Source of the DNA: Ctenosaura bakeri | Taxonomy: Eukaryota; Chordata; Lepidosauria; Squamata; Iguanidae | NCBI GenBank assembly: GCA_948474755.1 | Contig: CAOLHI010001665.1 | Coordinates: forward strand, 283,727 to 347,726 | Direction of reading: 5' to 3' | Length of the DNA: 64,000 nt | Shown here: positions 1 to 11,880 of the stretch, in pieces | Layout: every line of letters starts with the position of its first letter | Numbering within the stretch: the first letter of the stretch is position 1 | Program-made: the position numbers and the translations under genes | The notes under the pieces: generated by a model | Database searches by the model: none | What the model saw: only the letters and a program-made list of their open reading frames with translations | What the model was told of the DNA's origin: nothing

Positions 1-322
1 AATGTGTCAAGTAGGAGCAAGTTCTATGTAAAACTGCATATGAAATTATGTGTTAGATGAAACTATAAAAACAAACAAATGTGAAACTTCGTTGGTGTTT
101 TCTAAATATTAAGGTGGATCATTATGACTGAAAGCATGTGAAACTCATATAGACTAGAAACTGACTGATTTGTTTATTGTTCTGTCTCTCTATCTAAAGT
201 GAACCACTGTTGTGTACAGTGGGACATAACACTAGCTATAGGATTGTACCCTGAGAGTCACTGCCTAGAAGAGTGATTTGTAGGACTCAGCAATATATAT
301 TATTAGTAAGACAAAGCACTAG
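1..322. other. Unassigned non-coding stretch
   Basis: AT-rich sequence with no open frame or repeat that I recognise. Confidence 0.5.
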
Positions 323-513
323 GGGCCTTTGCATACTACAGTGCTATTATTCCACTTTCAACATGTGGAATTCTGGGGTTTGTAACTTACTGAGGCCAAA
401 GAGCCCTCTAGCTGAGAATGCTAAATGCCCCTCCCTAAACTGCAAACCCCAGGATTCCATAGGATGTTGAAAGTGGAATAATAACACTAGAACAGTGTAG
501 GGTAGAAAGGCCC
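323..513. mobile_element. Fold-back MITE, family A, copy 1
   Basis: A short non-autonomous DNA transposon of about 190 bp. It begins GGGCCTTTGC and ends GAAAGGCCC, which are inverted copies. Long subterminal arms carry ATTATTCCACTTTCAACAT on one side and ATGTTGAAAGTGGAATAATA on the other. Flanking trinucleotides are TAG and AAG, so the 3-bp target duplication has decayed by one base. No coding capacity. At least nine relatives are in the window. Confidence 0.75.
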
Positions 514-2139
514 AAGGATTGCCAGGTCTGAACTATCCCAGAGAACTAGTGATGACAATCCCCTTGTGATGTTACAGAGGGACAAGCCCTGGTGATGTCA
601 TGAGGATGATGTTACAAGGGGGAACCTCTAGTGTTGCCATTAAGCATGACACATTAAGCATCAGTACACACACACATACATACACATTTCAAGGCAATTC
701 CCTCACCCAGACATTCCTCCCTTCACCCTGAGAACTTGAAGAGAGGCCAGGTCCTGAGATCTAGGTGACTTCATTAAGACTTGAGCATGGTTTCACAACC
801 TCAGCTTCTTGGAGCCTTTAGTGCAATTATATGACCCCTGATCCATTTCCCACAGATTTCATACAGATTGATTTTCACCTCTGCTGCTAACAGTAAGGAA
901 AGAATTATTAGTTTCAAATCTCTGGTCAAGAAGGGGGTAAAGAAAGTTTTCCATTCCATCCCACAGAGGTTCATACTGCTCTTTCAGTATGAGGATCTGC
1001 TTGGGAAGAAACAGAGACCTTTCTCTTTGCCCTTTCTCCCAGTGATCCTGAAAATGATTATTGTATTTACATGGAAGGAAGGGTGTAGAGAAAAGGTCTC
1101 TGCTCCCTTTCACTAATGAAAATGGTTTTCTGAGGGTTGTTGAGGGGGAGCTTACTCCACTCAAAAAATTTAATAGTCATATCAGAATTTTTAATACTTC
1201 CCACTTCTCAACATTTCCCCCCTCAAAACTGGGATCTCCCATTTCCCCTTGAATCTTCCTTGAGGATAAAATTGTGGCAAGTACATTTAAAGGAGATAAC
1301 CACAACAACATCTTTCTAATCATATTCCTCTCTTTGTTATTAAGAGTTTTGTTACTGCCCCTAATCCCTACTCTTAGACTGTTATTCCTAAAGAGAAAAT
1401 TTAAATCTCACAGTTACTTATCCCTACTTAAACTAAAAACAAAAACTCCAAGATTCTAGTTCACTTATTCCCTTTCCCCCACCCCAGCACATACACATCA
1501 TTAAGGAGTGTATTTTTTCAATATTCTCATATCAGTCATTGTTCCCAGTGTTGGATTTGTAGTCAATGGTATTGAATTGTTTTCCATTTATTATACTACT
1601 GTGTACTCAGAAATGACCTGAGAGTACTCCAAAGGAGTCTGTCATCTGCTAAAGTTTGTATACTTATATAACACTTACAAAGTGCTAGAAACATGAGCCT
1701 AAATTATGATCTCCAGCTTTAATATTCAGTCTCAAGAGGATCTTGCTCTTATGATGAATGCAAGAAGCTCCAGGATAAGATCAAAGATAGAAGGAATAGA
1801 AGGCAAACCACAGTCACAAGACTCAGTTCCCCAAATGAGCATAAGGTAAGACCATTATTGATTACTAAGCAATAAGAACTGTGTAGATTAGTGGTACCTA
1901 TTTAAGGATTTTTGTGTGGGGGGGAGATTACTCCAGATTTGTAAAGAAAAAAAAAAGAGTATAAAATTGTATTAAACAATAACTCTGCATCTAATGAAAA
2001 TATGTTAAAATTTGCAAATCCCAGTGGACCTTAGCCTCTCTATAGTAGGGATGTAATTCTTCACTATTTCATTGTCAAAGGAAGCACCAAATAATTTTAG
2101 CAAATTTTCTTCCCATTGTGAAAAAGGCTTTGAAAACTG
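514..2139. other. Unassigned non-coding stretch
   Basis: Contains a short CA-rich patch near 667-690 and several short open frames without family features. The frames on both strands at 859-1164 overlap each other and show no domain, so I treat them as chance. No RNA gene or element recognised. Confidence 0.5.
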
Positions 2140-2300
2140 CATTTTTAAGACCATTTGTGGCTTGGACATGTTCTGCACAAAGTTTGTGGATTGTTTTTGT
2201 GTGTTAAGAGCATTTTTGTGCAGGTAAGACAAAGCACACACACGCACACATGCGCAAACATTTTTGTGCAGGAAAAGTCACAAATTTTGCACTGAATAAG
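2140..2300. repeat. AT-rich block with repeated TTTTTGTGCA words
   Basis: The words TTCTGCACAAA, CATTTTTGTGCAGG (twice, near 2211 and 2260) and TTTTGCACTG recur within 160 bp, partly in inverted orientation, around a short ACACAC run. Similar blocks occur at 24.6-24.9, 28.6-28.9 and 58.3-58.7 kb. Family unknown. Confidence 0.4.
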
Positions 2301-4315
2301 TTGCACTGTGAAGATTCTCATCAGTCCTAGATTCTCATTGTCACGATTTCTCAGCACATTTGGGAAACTCATTTTTACCACTTTTTAAAAATATTTTAAA
2401 ATATTTTTTTCCATCCCTGGTCTATAGCTAGGGGTAGGAATCCAACAATATCTGTATGGCCACATAAGTTGCTTATTTCTGGACTGTAAAATGACTGAAA
2501 TTGCAGCTTCATATGTAGTACAAGAATTGAGCCCTTCTGCACCCTCAGTGCCCAGTGAGAAACATAAATAGTTTTGATCACATCTTTCAGAGACCATGCA
2601 GGTATTATTACTGTGCTACTGTAGAACAAATAGAACACATGGACCATTTTCATTGTGTTTGCAGACTTAAGACAAAAATTAAGACTGAAAGGCCCTCAAG
2701 TTCAGGCCTACTTTCTTATTTGTTATATGCTTGGAGTATGAAACATCCTAAGCACATTCCAGCTCAAATTACAAAGCAATTGTATAAATGTACCCTAAGA
2801 TGTGTCCCTGTGTTCAGTGAGGCTTCTTCCCTCATAGGAATTGCAAGCCTGAATAGTTTAATTGTTATTTGATTTTGGTGATAGACAGCACCCAAACATG
2901 TGTTGATGAGATTGCTGACTATTCAGGAAGCAATTCAATAATGACCCTTTAAATGACAGCTTTAAAATTCTGCTTTAAGAGCTGTAGCTGTTTTCCATTT
3001 TTTCATTGCTCCTATATCTGATCCCTTTCAAAGAGTCACTTTAAAGGGGTGATCAAATCTCTGGAGCTATTCTGAAATGTCCACAGGGGAAGCTCTGCAG
3101 AGAGGAAGAACATTTCTCAACCCTACTATTAACATAATTATCTTCTACTCACACAGAAGGGATCTTTAGATCTAGTCTCAAGGGAAACTGGGCCCTTCGA
3201 ATTGTTAACCACAACAACAAATCACAACTAAGTTGTCTTATGAGTTCACTGGAAGAGTCCTAAGCATGACTAAGTATGGATTCCACATATTGTTATTTAA
3301 TACAGTTGTTAGAACACTGGGGTAGATGTAAAATACAAAGTAAATATATAACAACTATAAATTAAACATATACAATGAGTGGGATCCAAATTATATATTC
3401 ACACACAAACGCACACATCCTCAGAACAAACCTATGGAAAATAATGGAATTTAAGATAGTAATGACTTACTGCTTTTTTTCCAATGCTTCTGTTCCAAGG
3501 ATGATTAAAGCTGGACCCAGTCTAATTAAAGTAAAGTTTGAAGAACAGAATCTACCCAAGACCATCACCAATCAGCTACAGGATTTAAAAATGCTAATAA
3601 AATGGAACACTCAACAAAACACTAATAACATTATCAGCAAGAACATGTTTTGCCATTCAAGAGTAATATGGATTGTATTTACTACTTTTTCCCCCAGGTT
3701 ATATCTGTCGATAGATGGACTAACATAAACAATTTAAAAGTATTTCTTAATATCTGGCATGATGTGATTTCTCATTTCCAGTAAGCAATCTTGTCTGATT
3801 TAATACATAGTTTTTGATATGGCTACAAGACTCCTTGTAATTGACTTTTCTTCCAAGAAATCTTTAGGGGGAGTGAAGAGAATAATTGCAAATGGAATAT
3901 ACTATCAGAGTGGAATATTAATTCTTAAACCTGTCCAAAATGAATTGGGCCTTACAGGAGTCTGAGATGCAGCTGCAGGAAATGCCCTTGAATTGGGCAG
4001 GGATGACACATCTCACACCCAGTATTTTGTCATGTGTGTGAACTTACATTTCACATCAGCCATCTGTGGCTGATGATTCATGCAGAAGTATGCTGATGCT
4101 AAAGGATCTGTGGAGAAGATGTCCCAGAGCAACTGCCTACTTCTCTGCATAAATACTGACATTGTTCTCCTGTGGCAGACAGTGCATTCCCAATATAGCA
4201 TTTAGTTAGTGAATCAGCCAACTGGAGGATACAAGAGATTACTAATGCTGCATCTTCTTTCTTTTTTGATGCATGTTTCAAATTCTTCCATGTAAGATTA
4301 AAGGGTTAGAATACT
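2301..4315. other. Unassigned non-coding stretch
   Basis: AT-rich DNA with no recognisable gene or element. A 117-codon open frame at 3375-3728 (+) has no domain or signal that I recognise. Confidence 0.5.
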
Positions 4316-4384
4316 CACCTTGGAATAAATCCCATTGCACTCAGTGGGGCGTATTTCTGAGTACACATGTACAGATTGAACTGC
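4316..4384 (+). repeat. Short dispersed repeat (AAATCCCATTG...TTCTGAGTA type)
   Basis: An imperfect inverted pair, AAATCCCATTGCACT against AGTGGGGCGTATTT, is followed by CTGAGTACACATG and an ATTGAACTGCAC tail. The same arrangement recurs at 57188-57248 and weakly at 50536-50580. I recall this motif as frequent in reptile genomes but cannot name the family with certainty. Confidence 0.5.
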
Positions 4385-5044
4385 ACAGGTACCAAATATC
4401 CTATTGTTTCTTTCTCTAACAATAGATATTTAGTTGTGCAGCTTCTATGTCCATTTCAAAAGGAAAATTGGCCAGAAATTCCAATGCCAAGCAGCAAAAA
4501 TTTGTTTCTGTATCACATTCGCAGACCTGGCCCCTTCCTGGGCAGGATCTTTCCTGCTGAACAGATAGTTGGCACTTTTATTGATCACCTTGTGGGTCAA
4601 AGGGGAGAAGGGATGCTTCATATCAAATCCTCAGCCTCCCTAGCAAGTGAGTTGACAGCACTGACCATCTGCTCATTGACATGCATGTGTGAGAATGGGA
4701 AGCTGACCAAGAACTAAGAGGTAGATATTGCTGAGATGCCATATAAATGTGGCAGCACAAGACAATGGAGGTGAGTTGCACACAGCATTCACTTGGCAAA
4801 GTGACAGTATGTTTTCCATGAGACCTACAGAAAGAATGGTTTCACATTAGTACACTGAGGCAGGGTATATACTAAAGATTTTCACCAACCACAAGAAACA
4901 GTTTAGACACTGACTAATTTCAGACCAGTTCAGAACCAGCCCACTTTGATTCAGTTCCAAGCCCATGTCAAGATCTTGGAATCTGTTGGTTTCTCCTTCT
5001 CAGTGACTGTCACTGGAAATCTAAATGCAGCTGTAACATCCTGC
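4385..5044. other. Unassigned non-coding stretch
   Basis: No element recognised. A 116-codon open frame at 4367-4717 (+) shows no family features. Confidence 0.45.
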
Positions 5045-5140
5045 ATTTGCTGGGGCATAAGACTCACTTTTCCCCCTAGAAAATATTATTTGAAAATGGG
5101 ATGTGTCTCATACGCCATTGTGTCTTATACACCAGCAAAT
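5045..5140. mobile_element. Tiny inverted-repeat element (MITE-like, 96 bp)
   Basis: ATTTGCTGGGGCATAAGAC at 5045-5063 is the inverted copy of GTCTTATACACCAGCAAAT at 5122-5140, with two mismatches over 19 bp. A second inner inverted pair (CATAAGACTCAC and GTGTCTCATAC) surrounds CTTTTCCCC. This is the structure of a miniature inverted-repeat element. No clear target duplication is visible and the superfamily is not assigned. Confidence 0.55.
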
Positions 5141-5504
5141 ATGTTACCTCCTTTTTATTAGAAATGGAGGAAATCTGAAAGAGTAGATGATCTCTGCGAA
5201 ATTGTTGAATATAAATGGAGTGGAGGGTTTCACCATGCAACTTTGAAGTGATTTTTAATAGACCTATCAATAACTAATTCCTTCAGAAAACTGGGGAAAA
5301 TATATTTAAGAAAAGGTGTTCCATGTTTGCTGAAACAAGAAAGGCCACAAAGTTTCAAAGTTTCATACATGTGTATGAGCATCCTTCTGTGTATGAGCAT
5401 CCTTTTCACTGAGAGTTTATTTTTTAAAAGAAAGAAAACATAAGGTAAGAAAAGATAAAAGAACAGAGAACGAGGACACATTTATGACATCCAGGTTCTT
5501 TGCA

Positions 5505-5700
5505 AGCCATTGCTCTTTTTATTTTTTTTAAAAAAACATTTTTATTAAACAGAAAAGAGCAAAAACAAAAACAAACAACGATACATAAAACTACAAATAC
5601 ATAACAGTACATAGTAATACAATGCAAATAAAACAAAAATACATAAGACAACTATATACGGAACTATAACAAATAAGAAAAACTACAATAACTAAAAAAA
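5505..5700 (-). mobile_element. Probable L1 3' end fragment
   Basis: Read on the minus strand, an A-rich, C-poor tract ends in TTTAATAAAAATG and then an A-run at about 5520. This resembles the 3' ends of the two clearer L1 copies in the window (46.3 kb and 59.85 kb). No coding part or target duplication was found, so the call is tentative. Confidence 0.4.
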
Positions 5701-6142
5701 TGTTTTTTATGGGTCATTGTTCTAAAAACAACAGACAGTACAAAAGTGGTACTTGATAATGAAGTTCAGAGTTTCAGAATAATAAGTGGCAATTTATGTG
5801 AAAGAAAAGACCTAAACAGTTGGAATGGGGAAGGGTGATTAGCTCCTTTTTCTTTCCTTTTGTGCTTTTTTTTTGGGGGGGAGCAGTTATTAAAATTACA
5901 TATCATAAACATGATCCAATGTTGGAAAGTTTCAAAGTTTTGAAAGGTTCAGAATAATGATGATTAAAAAAAAGCAGTTTAAAGCTTTTTACATTGGGAA
6001 ATGTGATGAAATTGTTAGACTGGAACAATGACAAGACAGCCCATGATACAAGGTGCCTCACTTTAGAAGGTTACTCTGTAAGTCACTCGACTCCATTCAT
6101 TTCCTAGCTCCTCAACTGAGATGTTACAATGAGACAAAAATA
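5701..6142. other. Unassigned non-coding stretch
   Basis: T- and G-homopolymers near 5866-5882. Nothing else recognised. Confidence 0.45.
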
Positions 6143-6208
6143 GGAAGGAAGGAAGGAAGGAAGGAAGGAAGGAAGGAAGGAAGGAAGGAAGGAAGGAAGG
6201 AAGGAAGG
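6143..6208 (+). repeat. (GGAA)n microsatellite
   Basis: About sixteen perfect tandem GGAA units over 66 bp. A second tract of the same motif is at 15249-15290. Confidence 0.95.
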
Positions 6209-6504
6209 GACAGACATTATTTTCTCCTCTGCCTTTTTGAAGTCTAAAGCCTGCAAAAAGTTTTGTCCATGATATAGCTTCAGTTCTGTAACCCTAGGGG
6301 GAAGGCCATGTTACCCTGATTTCTGGGAGTCCCGGGAGGGACACCTGAATAACCAAACAACAACACGACTTTGGGGAAGATTAGCTGGAGCACTCACTAA
6401 AGCTAGCGAGAGACAGGGTAACTTAGCAGGATCTTGTAACACAATGTCTACGGGGTCAGGTCAGTCAAGCAGTCAGACAGGGTTTAAATAGCAAATATGA
6501 TATC

Positions 6505-6510
6505 TTTATT
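6505..6510 (-). promoter_or_regulatory. Polyadenylation signal of solo LTR copy 1
   Basis: AATAAA on the minus strand inside TTTAATAAAG, about 250 bp downstream of the TATA-like box and 200 bp before the LTR end. Confidence 0.55.
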
Positions 6511-6753
6511 AAAGGACAAACAAACAGGAAAGACACCACAGTCACACAGATAGCTAAAGAATCGGAAGTGGGGATTTTTAGAGGGAAATGGGTGATACGA
6601 CACCTGTCTCGTAGTTCTGCAGAGGTCTGAAGATTGAGTTTGTTGAAATGGAGTCTCAGTACATGGGACTGAGGGGACGGCTCGCCAAACAAAGTGGCAG
6701 CAAGGCGGGATGGATGTCTGGAGCAATCCGAGGAGGGTCTCAGAATCGGGGGG

Positions 6754-6760
6754 TTTTATA
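6754..6760 (-). promoter_or_regulatory. TATA-like box of solo LTR copy 1
   Basis: TATAAAA on the minus strand within CCTATAAAACCCCC. The same box is kept in LTR copy 3 (47358-47364). Confidence 0.55.
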
Positions 6761-7388
6761 GGGTGAATTGTGACTGCAGACCATACCTTACTCAGTGAGA
6801 ACAGTGCGATTTAGGAGTGGGACAAAGCCTTTGAAAGGTCAGGTTTTAGCATGATTGACTTAGGGCCGAATTAACAATAGTGTAGCCAGTATGCAAATAC
6901 GGAGCGCTTAGTACAGCTTTGTCAGGTTACCGGCGCGGGGCAGGGAGCCTTTGTTAGTATCACACATATGCAATGAGGTGTTTGCTGAAGAGGTCCCTGA
7001 AGTGATGAAGCAGCTCTATCTGGCCAGCCTGGGTGGAGAATGGAATGTCCAGCAGTTATCGGCCGTGCCTGTTGACATGCTTGTCCAGAGGCCTTGCAAA
7101 CACATGGAGCGGGATGGCAGAGGAAAGCCGAATGGTTTGATATCAAAGTGATATCGAGTGCTATCTCCAGGTAGGCCTGGACCACAGTAACAGCCACTTC
7201 ACTCCATAAAATGCCAAAACTGGTACAAAGGGGACAAATTGAACTCATTTTCAGGCTTTCCTCCAATCTGATGCAGGGTCCTAGTATCATAGACCAGGAA
7301 ATACAGACAAAGCAGAATTCCTATAGATTCCAAATACATAGAAACAAGATTGTTTAAGGTGGAGGAGACTGGTGACTGTTGTCTCCTA

Positions 7389-7808
7389 GGCCCTTTTCGC
7401 ATGGCATTTTCCATTCGAAAGGTCCCCTCAAGCATCATGAACATGTGAGGAGCAGTTCACACAATGCACTCACATTTGTGCAATGCTCCAGGGCCTGGCA
7501 GGCACCACTCATGCACTTTTTCATTTTTGACTTTAAGCCGAAAATGGTGCGCAGTTGTGCATCGCTCTGGGGCTCCACATGCACTTGTTGTGCGTGTGGA
7601 GCCTCGGGAGCCAGGCCGGTCGCACTTCCTGTCTCAGTGCAGCCTGGGAAGGTCCCAGGCTGCACTGCAAAAGGAAGAGGCGGGGCTTTCACACGAGCCG
7701 GAAGCTCATGCAGAGCTGAAGGAACCCAGATGCAAGGGCCTCTCAGAAGAGGCTGCTTGCACAAATACTCACCCCAGTGCCGAGAAAAGGTGAGTTGTGG
7801 AAATGGTC
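7389..7808 (+). mobile_element. GC-rich MITE, family B, copy 1
   Basis: Begins GGCCCTTTTCGCATGG. The distal end, GTGGAAATGGTC, is the diverged inverted partner. The interior is GC-rich with CpGs and contains a CAGTGCAGCCTGGGAA segment shared with copy 2 at 10330 and, inverted, with copy 3 at 56514. The left flank is CTA; the right flank (ACA) no longer matches. The 222-codon frame at 7379-8047 that crosses it has no domain and is a by-product of the GC-rich interior. Confidence 0.7.
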
Positions 7809-9126
7809 ACAGACAGATGAAATGTCTCTTGAACCTTCCACCTTCCTTGAACTCCCAACATTATATAGTCCAAGAAACTAATTTTGTGGTGTGTGCTTGT
7901 CTTGTGTTTCCATTTATGACATTCTTTTGCAAAAGAGGTGTGACATCGAAAAAGGTGATCTGCACAGTATCTTCTGCTAGTGTTTTGCACTGTAGCAACA
8001 GAGTACATGAATCACTTGTATGGGAAGGAAATGGCAGGCATCATTAATCTGCAATAAAATTGAGAAAGAAAATTGCAGGAAAAAGAATTCCTCCTAATAA
8101 TTTAGGTAAACCATACTAATTAGTCTGCTGCTTCTGTGAGCTTGGTTAAATGCTACCCTTAAATTTTATTGAAAGAATACTGCTGGCTGTATATTAATTT
8201 CCTTCAGTATATTAACAGAGCTCATAAATGAATCTGAAATATTAAGGAAGCTGTAAGAGCTAAGGGAGATGCATACAATTCAAATAAGGATATTAACCAA
8301 TTATTTTCCAGAAGTCATGTTGATTTCATGAAGAATAAGATGACACACACACACACACACACATATAAATATTTACACACACACACAGAGAGAGAGAGAA
8401 TTGCCTGTATATGTTAAACAATGAAATCTTAACCAGGCTCAAATTGAATCAAATGATATTTTAACAGAGGTAGTTATTTTCCTATTGAAGCAACACCATT
8501 TATTTTATGGTATCAATTATTAATACGTAGTTCATATTAATAAATAATAACAATTGACTTAATTAGATCATTAAGCCTTAGCACATAAAATGGAGCATCT
8601 GCCTCATTAAATATGTTTTTTTTTGTACAAAACCAGTGTGTTTTGTAAAAACTTTTTTTTGTTGGCATTTTTTAATTGGTTTACCTAAATTTACAAAATT
8701 CTCATAATGTAACACATTTTGTGGCTGTTGGCCATTTTGTCAATCTTGATGTGTCATGCTTTACCTTTTCTGATCAAGCACAAAAATATTTATGAGCATT
8801 TTGTTAATTGTTAGTGAGTGCGAAAGGGATGTAAAAAAAATGCTCATTTGTGCTTGGGAGTGGCTATTTGATTAAAGGAAGCAATTTCCTCTTTTAGGTA
8901 TTCACCTTCTCTTTCTTGTTATACTAAACACCAAAATGAGACACTATCTACTATTCCCCATGGTTTCTCCAACTTTTGAACTTCTTTTTCTATTTTTATT
9001 CATATTTACCTATCAGGAATGGAAAAGACACTCATTTGATTTCCAGTTCCCTAAAAAATATATCTAATATATAAAAGTCGAAGTTTGTTTGTCTGTGTCA
9101 AGTGAAGACCTCATATGATTGGCTGC
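7809..9126. other. Unassigned non-coding stretch with CA repeat
   Basis: Very AT-rich. It holds (CA)n at 8343-8362 and a CA/GA tract at 8375-8399. The part 8590-8850 has T-runs with CACAAAA words. No gene seen. Confidence 0.5.
8343..8399 (+). repeat. (CA)n / (GA)n microsatellite
   Basis: Perfect ACACAC run at 8343-8362. After a short interruption come a second ACACAC run and an AGAGAG tail. Confidence 0.9.
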
Positions 9127-9133
9127 CTGAGAA

Positions 9134-9215
9134 GATTCTATGGAGTCCTGGGGTTTGCAGTTTAGGGAGGGGCCTTTAGAATTCTCAGCCAGAGAGCTCT
9201 TGGGTCTCAGTCAAC
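9134..9215. mobile_element. Family A MITE fragment, copy 2
   Basis: Carries the inner segment TGGAGTCCTGGGGTTTGCAG and then the AATTCTCAGCCAGAGAGCTC word found in full copies. Both terminal parts are missing. Confidence 0.65.
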
Positions 9216-10008
9216 TGTGACTGTCTTGAATAGGCCGGTTGCTATGGAGATGAGGCCTAGCAGCAAGGAGGAGGGTAGTGTATTCCCTCAGGAACCCGAC
9301 GTCTGTATATTAATACCTCTGAGTACAGATTGGATTGGGGAATATGGGGGAAAGTTACAGGTACTGGACAAAACAGTTTGGGGAATTAGAGACACAGGCT
9401 CTCAAATCTTTCTAACAAGCATTACCTATGAGAAAATAAAATCCCAGGCAATGCCGACTATATATGCTAGTAAATCAATAAAAAAATTTAAAAATCTAAT
9501 TCATACCCCAATGCAATGGGGTGTATATTCCTCAGAAATCTATACATTCCAAGGCCTGTGACATGTTCTGGAGGGAAAATATGCACAGAATAATGTATAC
9601 TTTATAAAGATGCATAACTAATTGAGAGCTTTTGAAGGATGTACACAAACATGCCCCAGTCACTGGAAAATATGCACATTACATATATGACTAACAAATA
9701 ATACGTGCAACAAATACAATTTTCTTCTGAAATTGGAACTATATGTGGGAAATTGCTTAGATGCACAGAAAGGCTATGGACTTCCATAGAGGAAGAGAAG
9801 CATTGTCATAAGCTAATATGCAACTGGGATGGGATGAGAGTGCTTATGAATTTCTGACAAATTCAACAAAAATGAGACTGACAAATTTTCACATCATCAT
9901 TGAGTTTGGATACCACATAATCCATCTGGTGAAGTGGGTTCTAGCTAACAAAAACGTAAAGCATAATGGAGATATTAATGATTTTCATATTTGTGGAGTG
10001 TACTGTAC
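9216..10008. other. Unassigned non-coding stretch
   Basis: A 114-codon open frame at 9217-9561 (+) has no recognisable family feature. No other element seen. Confidence 0.45.
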
Positions 10009-10200
10009 ATGTGTGTGTGTGTGTCTGTATGTACATGCACACTTCTCCGTGTGTATGTGTGTGTGTCTGTGTGTCTTCAAGTTGCTTGTTGACTTATGGT
10101 GACCCCATGAATTACATAGGGTTTTCCTAGGCAAGAAATACTCAGAAGATTTCACTTTAATTTCCACTGATTTCATTATGAGGGTAACTTAAACCTGTAA
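10009..10200 (-). repeat. (TG)n tract and 3' part of a tRNA-type SINE
   Basis: A TG-rich tract (10009-10075) leads into TTGACTTATGGTGACCCCAT and GGGTTTTCCTAGGCAAGAAA. These correspond to the 3' half of the SINE family seen complete at 22820-23062 and 48327-48568, in the same orientation. The tRNA-like head is absent. Confidence 0.65.
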
Positions 10201-10329
10201 TAAACTCTTCCCTTGAAGACAGAAGGATTTACTTAGCTTAACGTTGATTGGATTGTATTCTGTAGCTTCCAGTACAAGCTGTTCTGCTCTCTGGTGTAAT
10301 TAATAACAACACAATAACAACAAGACTAA

Positions 10330-10697
10330 GGCCCTTTTCGCACAGCATCTGCCATGCGAAAGAGGGCCTGGAGCCTCGTGTAATTGTGAGGAGTGATCGG
10401 CATGATGCCCTCACAATTGCACAGGACTCCAGGGGCTGGCAGGCAACGATTGCACACCTTTACATTTTTGGCTTTCAGCCAAAAAGGCTGCATGATCGTG
10501 CATTGCTCCTTGGCCCCGAGCGCACTTACCTGGCCTGCGGAGCCTTGGGAGCTGGGCCAGTCACGCTTCCTGTCTCAGTGCAGCCTGGGAAGCTCGTGCG
10601 GAGCTGAAGAAGCAGGGAAGCGAGAGCCTCTCATAAGAGGCTGCTCGAGCAATCACTGCACCCCAGTGCTGAGAAAAGGTAGGATGCAGAAAGGGCC
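10330..10697 (+). mobile_element. GC-rich MITE, family B, copy 2 (368 bp)
   Basis: GGCCCTTTTCGCAC at the left end and TGCAGAAAGGGCC at the right end are inverted copies. The element is bounded by a 3-bp duplication TAA (10327-10329 and 10698-10700). The interior matches copy 1 (7389-7808), including AGTGCAGCCTGGGAAG, but is about 50 bp shorter. Confidence 0.8.
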
Positions 10698-11089
10698 TAA
10701 GAACCATAATATGTTTGTTTGGTAATCACTTTATCTATACTGCTGACTACCTAAGAATATTTGGTTGTTAGCACTAGATTTATATTCCTCACCCTTTCTT
10801 TTGTTTTCTGTCTTTTCAGTCACTCTTGCCATTGTATGCAATGAATGCAGGAATATGTTTGGTTTGGCTGTTAAGTAGTACACATTGCATGAGAAAGTTC
10901 TTTAAAAATATCTAAGCAACTGTAGTTCAGCTTGTAGTACAGAACACACAATTCAGCATCTGTTAGACTTTGATTCAGGTTGAGGACATCCCAAGACATT
11001 TTTCTGTCTGAGGCAACAGGCATTGTTAACCCAAACCATGGGTGAATCAGGGATCCACCCATGAAAACAGTGCCTCCATGAAAAGGTGG

Positions 11090-11880
11090 AGAATATCAGC
11101 TCAAAGGAGGCCTGTGAGAGGAAGGTAATCTAATGAGATCTTTTACCTCAATGTCTACCAGCACTAGTGCAGGGAATGACCAACTGGAGTTCTAAAAAGT
11201 AAGCTTAAACTGTTTTAATCTGTAAACTTAATCTGTTTCATTGGGGGATTTGCAACCACACACACAAGATCCAAGCAGTCATGCAATCACACAAGACTAA
11301 CTGAAGGAAAGGGGATAAAAGTTTTGGATAGTGAGATTTTCAGGATGAAGTGGGTGATATTTACCAATCCAGACGAGCAGTTAAGAAGGCAAGGTGCCTT
11401 AGATGCAAGTCTAAGGACTGTACACAAACAGGAATTCCAGTGGCAGAGTGATGACCAGAAATTAGTGAACTGTGAGTTGACTGGTCAAAAACTGGAATTT
11501 AAATACTCTATTTCTGTCTGGAGGGTGAAGGTGTTAATGGCTCTCTGGCAAAGCAAACAATGGAGTCCTAAGAGTGAACAATGGGGCCCAGAATGAGCTA
11601 ATGGTCTTATTGTTAGGTGACAAAGGGCTAATGGTAGTCCTGATAGCTCAGTACTTGTTCGACAGGTGTGGGAACAAAAAGGAAGCTTGCTTGGCCAGAA
11701 AGAAAGGCATTAAGACAATCAGTGATCATGTGAGAATCTCCCAGATGCTATTGTCTCTAAGAGGTTTATTGATTGGAGGGTAATTGCAAGCCCATTATTA
11801 CCTTAGTTTCCTGGTGATTTCCTGACTGACTCTGCTTGGAGGTCTCTTCTCACCTATTCACAACACATGTTTTTGGCCAG
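11090..11880 (-). mobile_element. Decayed LTR related to the solo LTR family
   Basis: Several collinear words match the three solo LTRs: AGGTAATCTAATGAGATCTT with AATGTCTAC (compare the GGGTAAC...CTTTTACC and TGTCTACGGGG stretch), CACACAAGACTAACTGAAGG, and GATTTTCAGGATGAAGTGGG before GTGATAT. Ends and target duplication are not visible. Inferred to be an older member of the same family. Confidence 0.4.

Larger units (their letters stand above)
6309..7192 (-). mobile_element. Solo LTR, copy 1 (884 bp)
   Basis: Starts TGTTAC and ends GTAACA, so it has the TG...CA ends of an LTR with short inverted termini. It is flanked by a 4-bp target duplication, GCCA, at 6305-6308 and 7193-7196. On the minus strand there is a TATA-like TATAAAA (6754-6760) and about 250 bp further an AATAAA signal (6505-6510), in the order expected of promoter and polyadenylation site in an LTR. 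No internal coding region adjoins it, so it is a solo LTR left by recombination. Two sister copies are at 15681 and 46916, and a decayed relative lies near 11.1 kb. Gypsy versus endogenous-retrovirus origin cannot be decided here. Confidence 0.85.

Noticed and set aside
323..513. Assignment of the fold-back family to hAT
   Set aside because: Copies with clear ends show 3-bp, not 8-bp, target duplications.
6143..6208. GGAA array as a CRISPR or satellite array
   Set aside because: It is a plain 4-bp microsatellite without spacers or a longer unit.
7379..8047. 222-codon plus-strand frame and its overlapping minus-strand partner
   Set aside because: It lies over a family B MITE. The GC-rich interior lacks stop codons in several frames and there is no protein domain.
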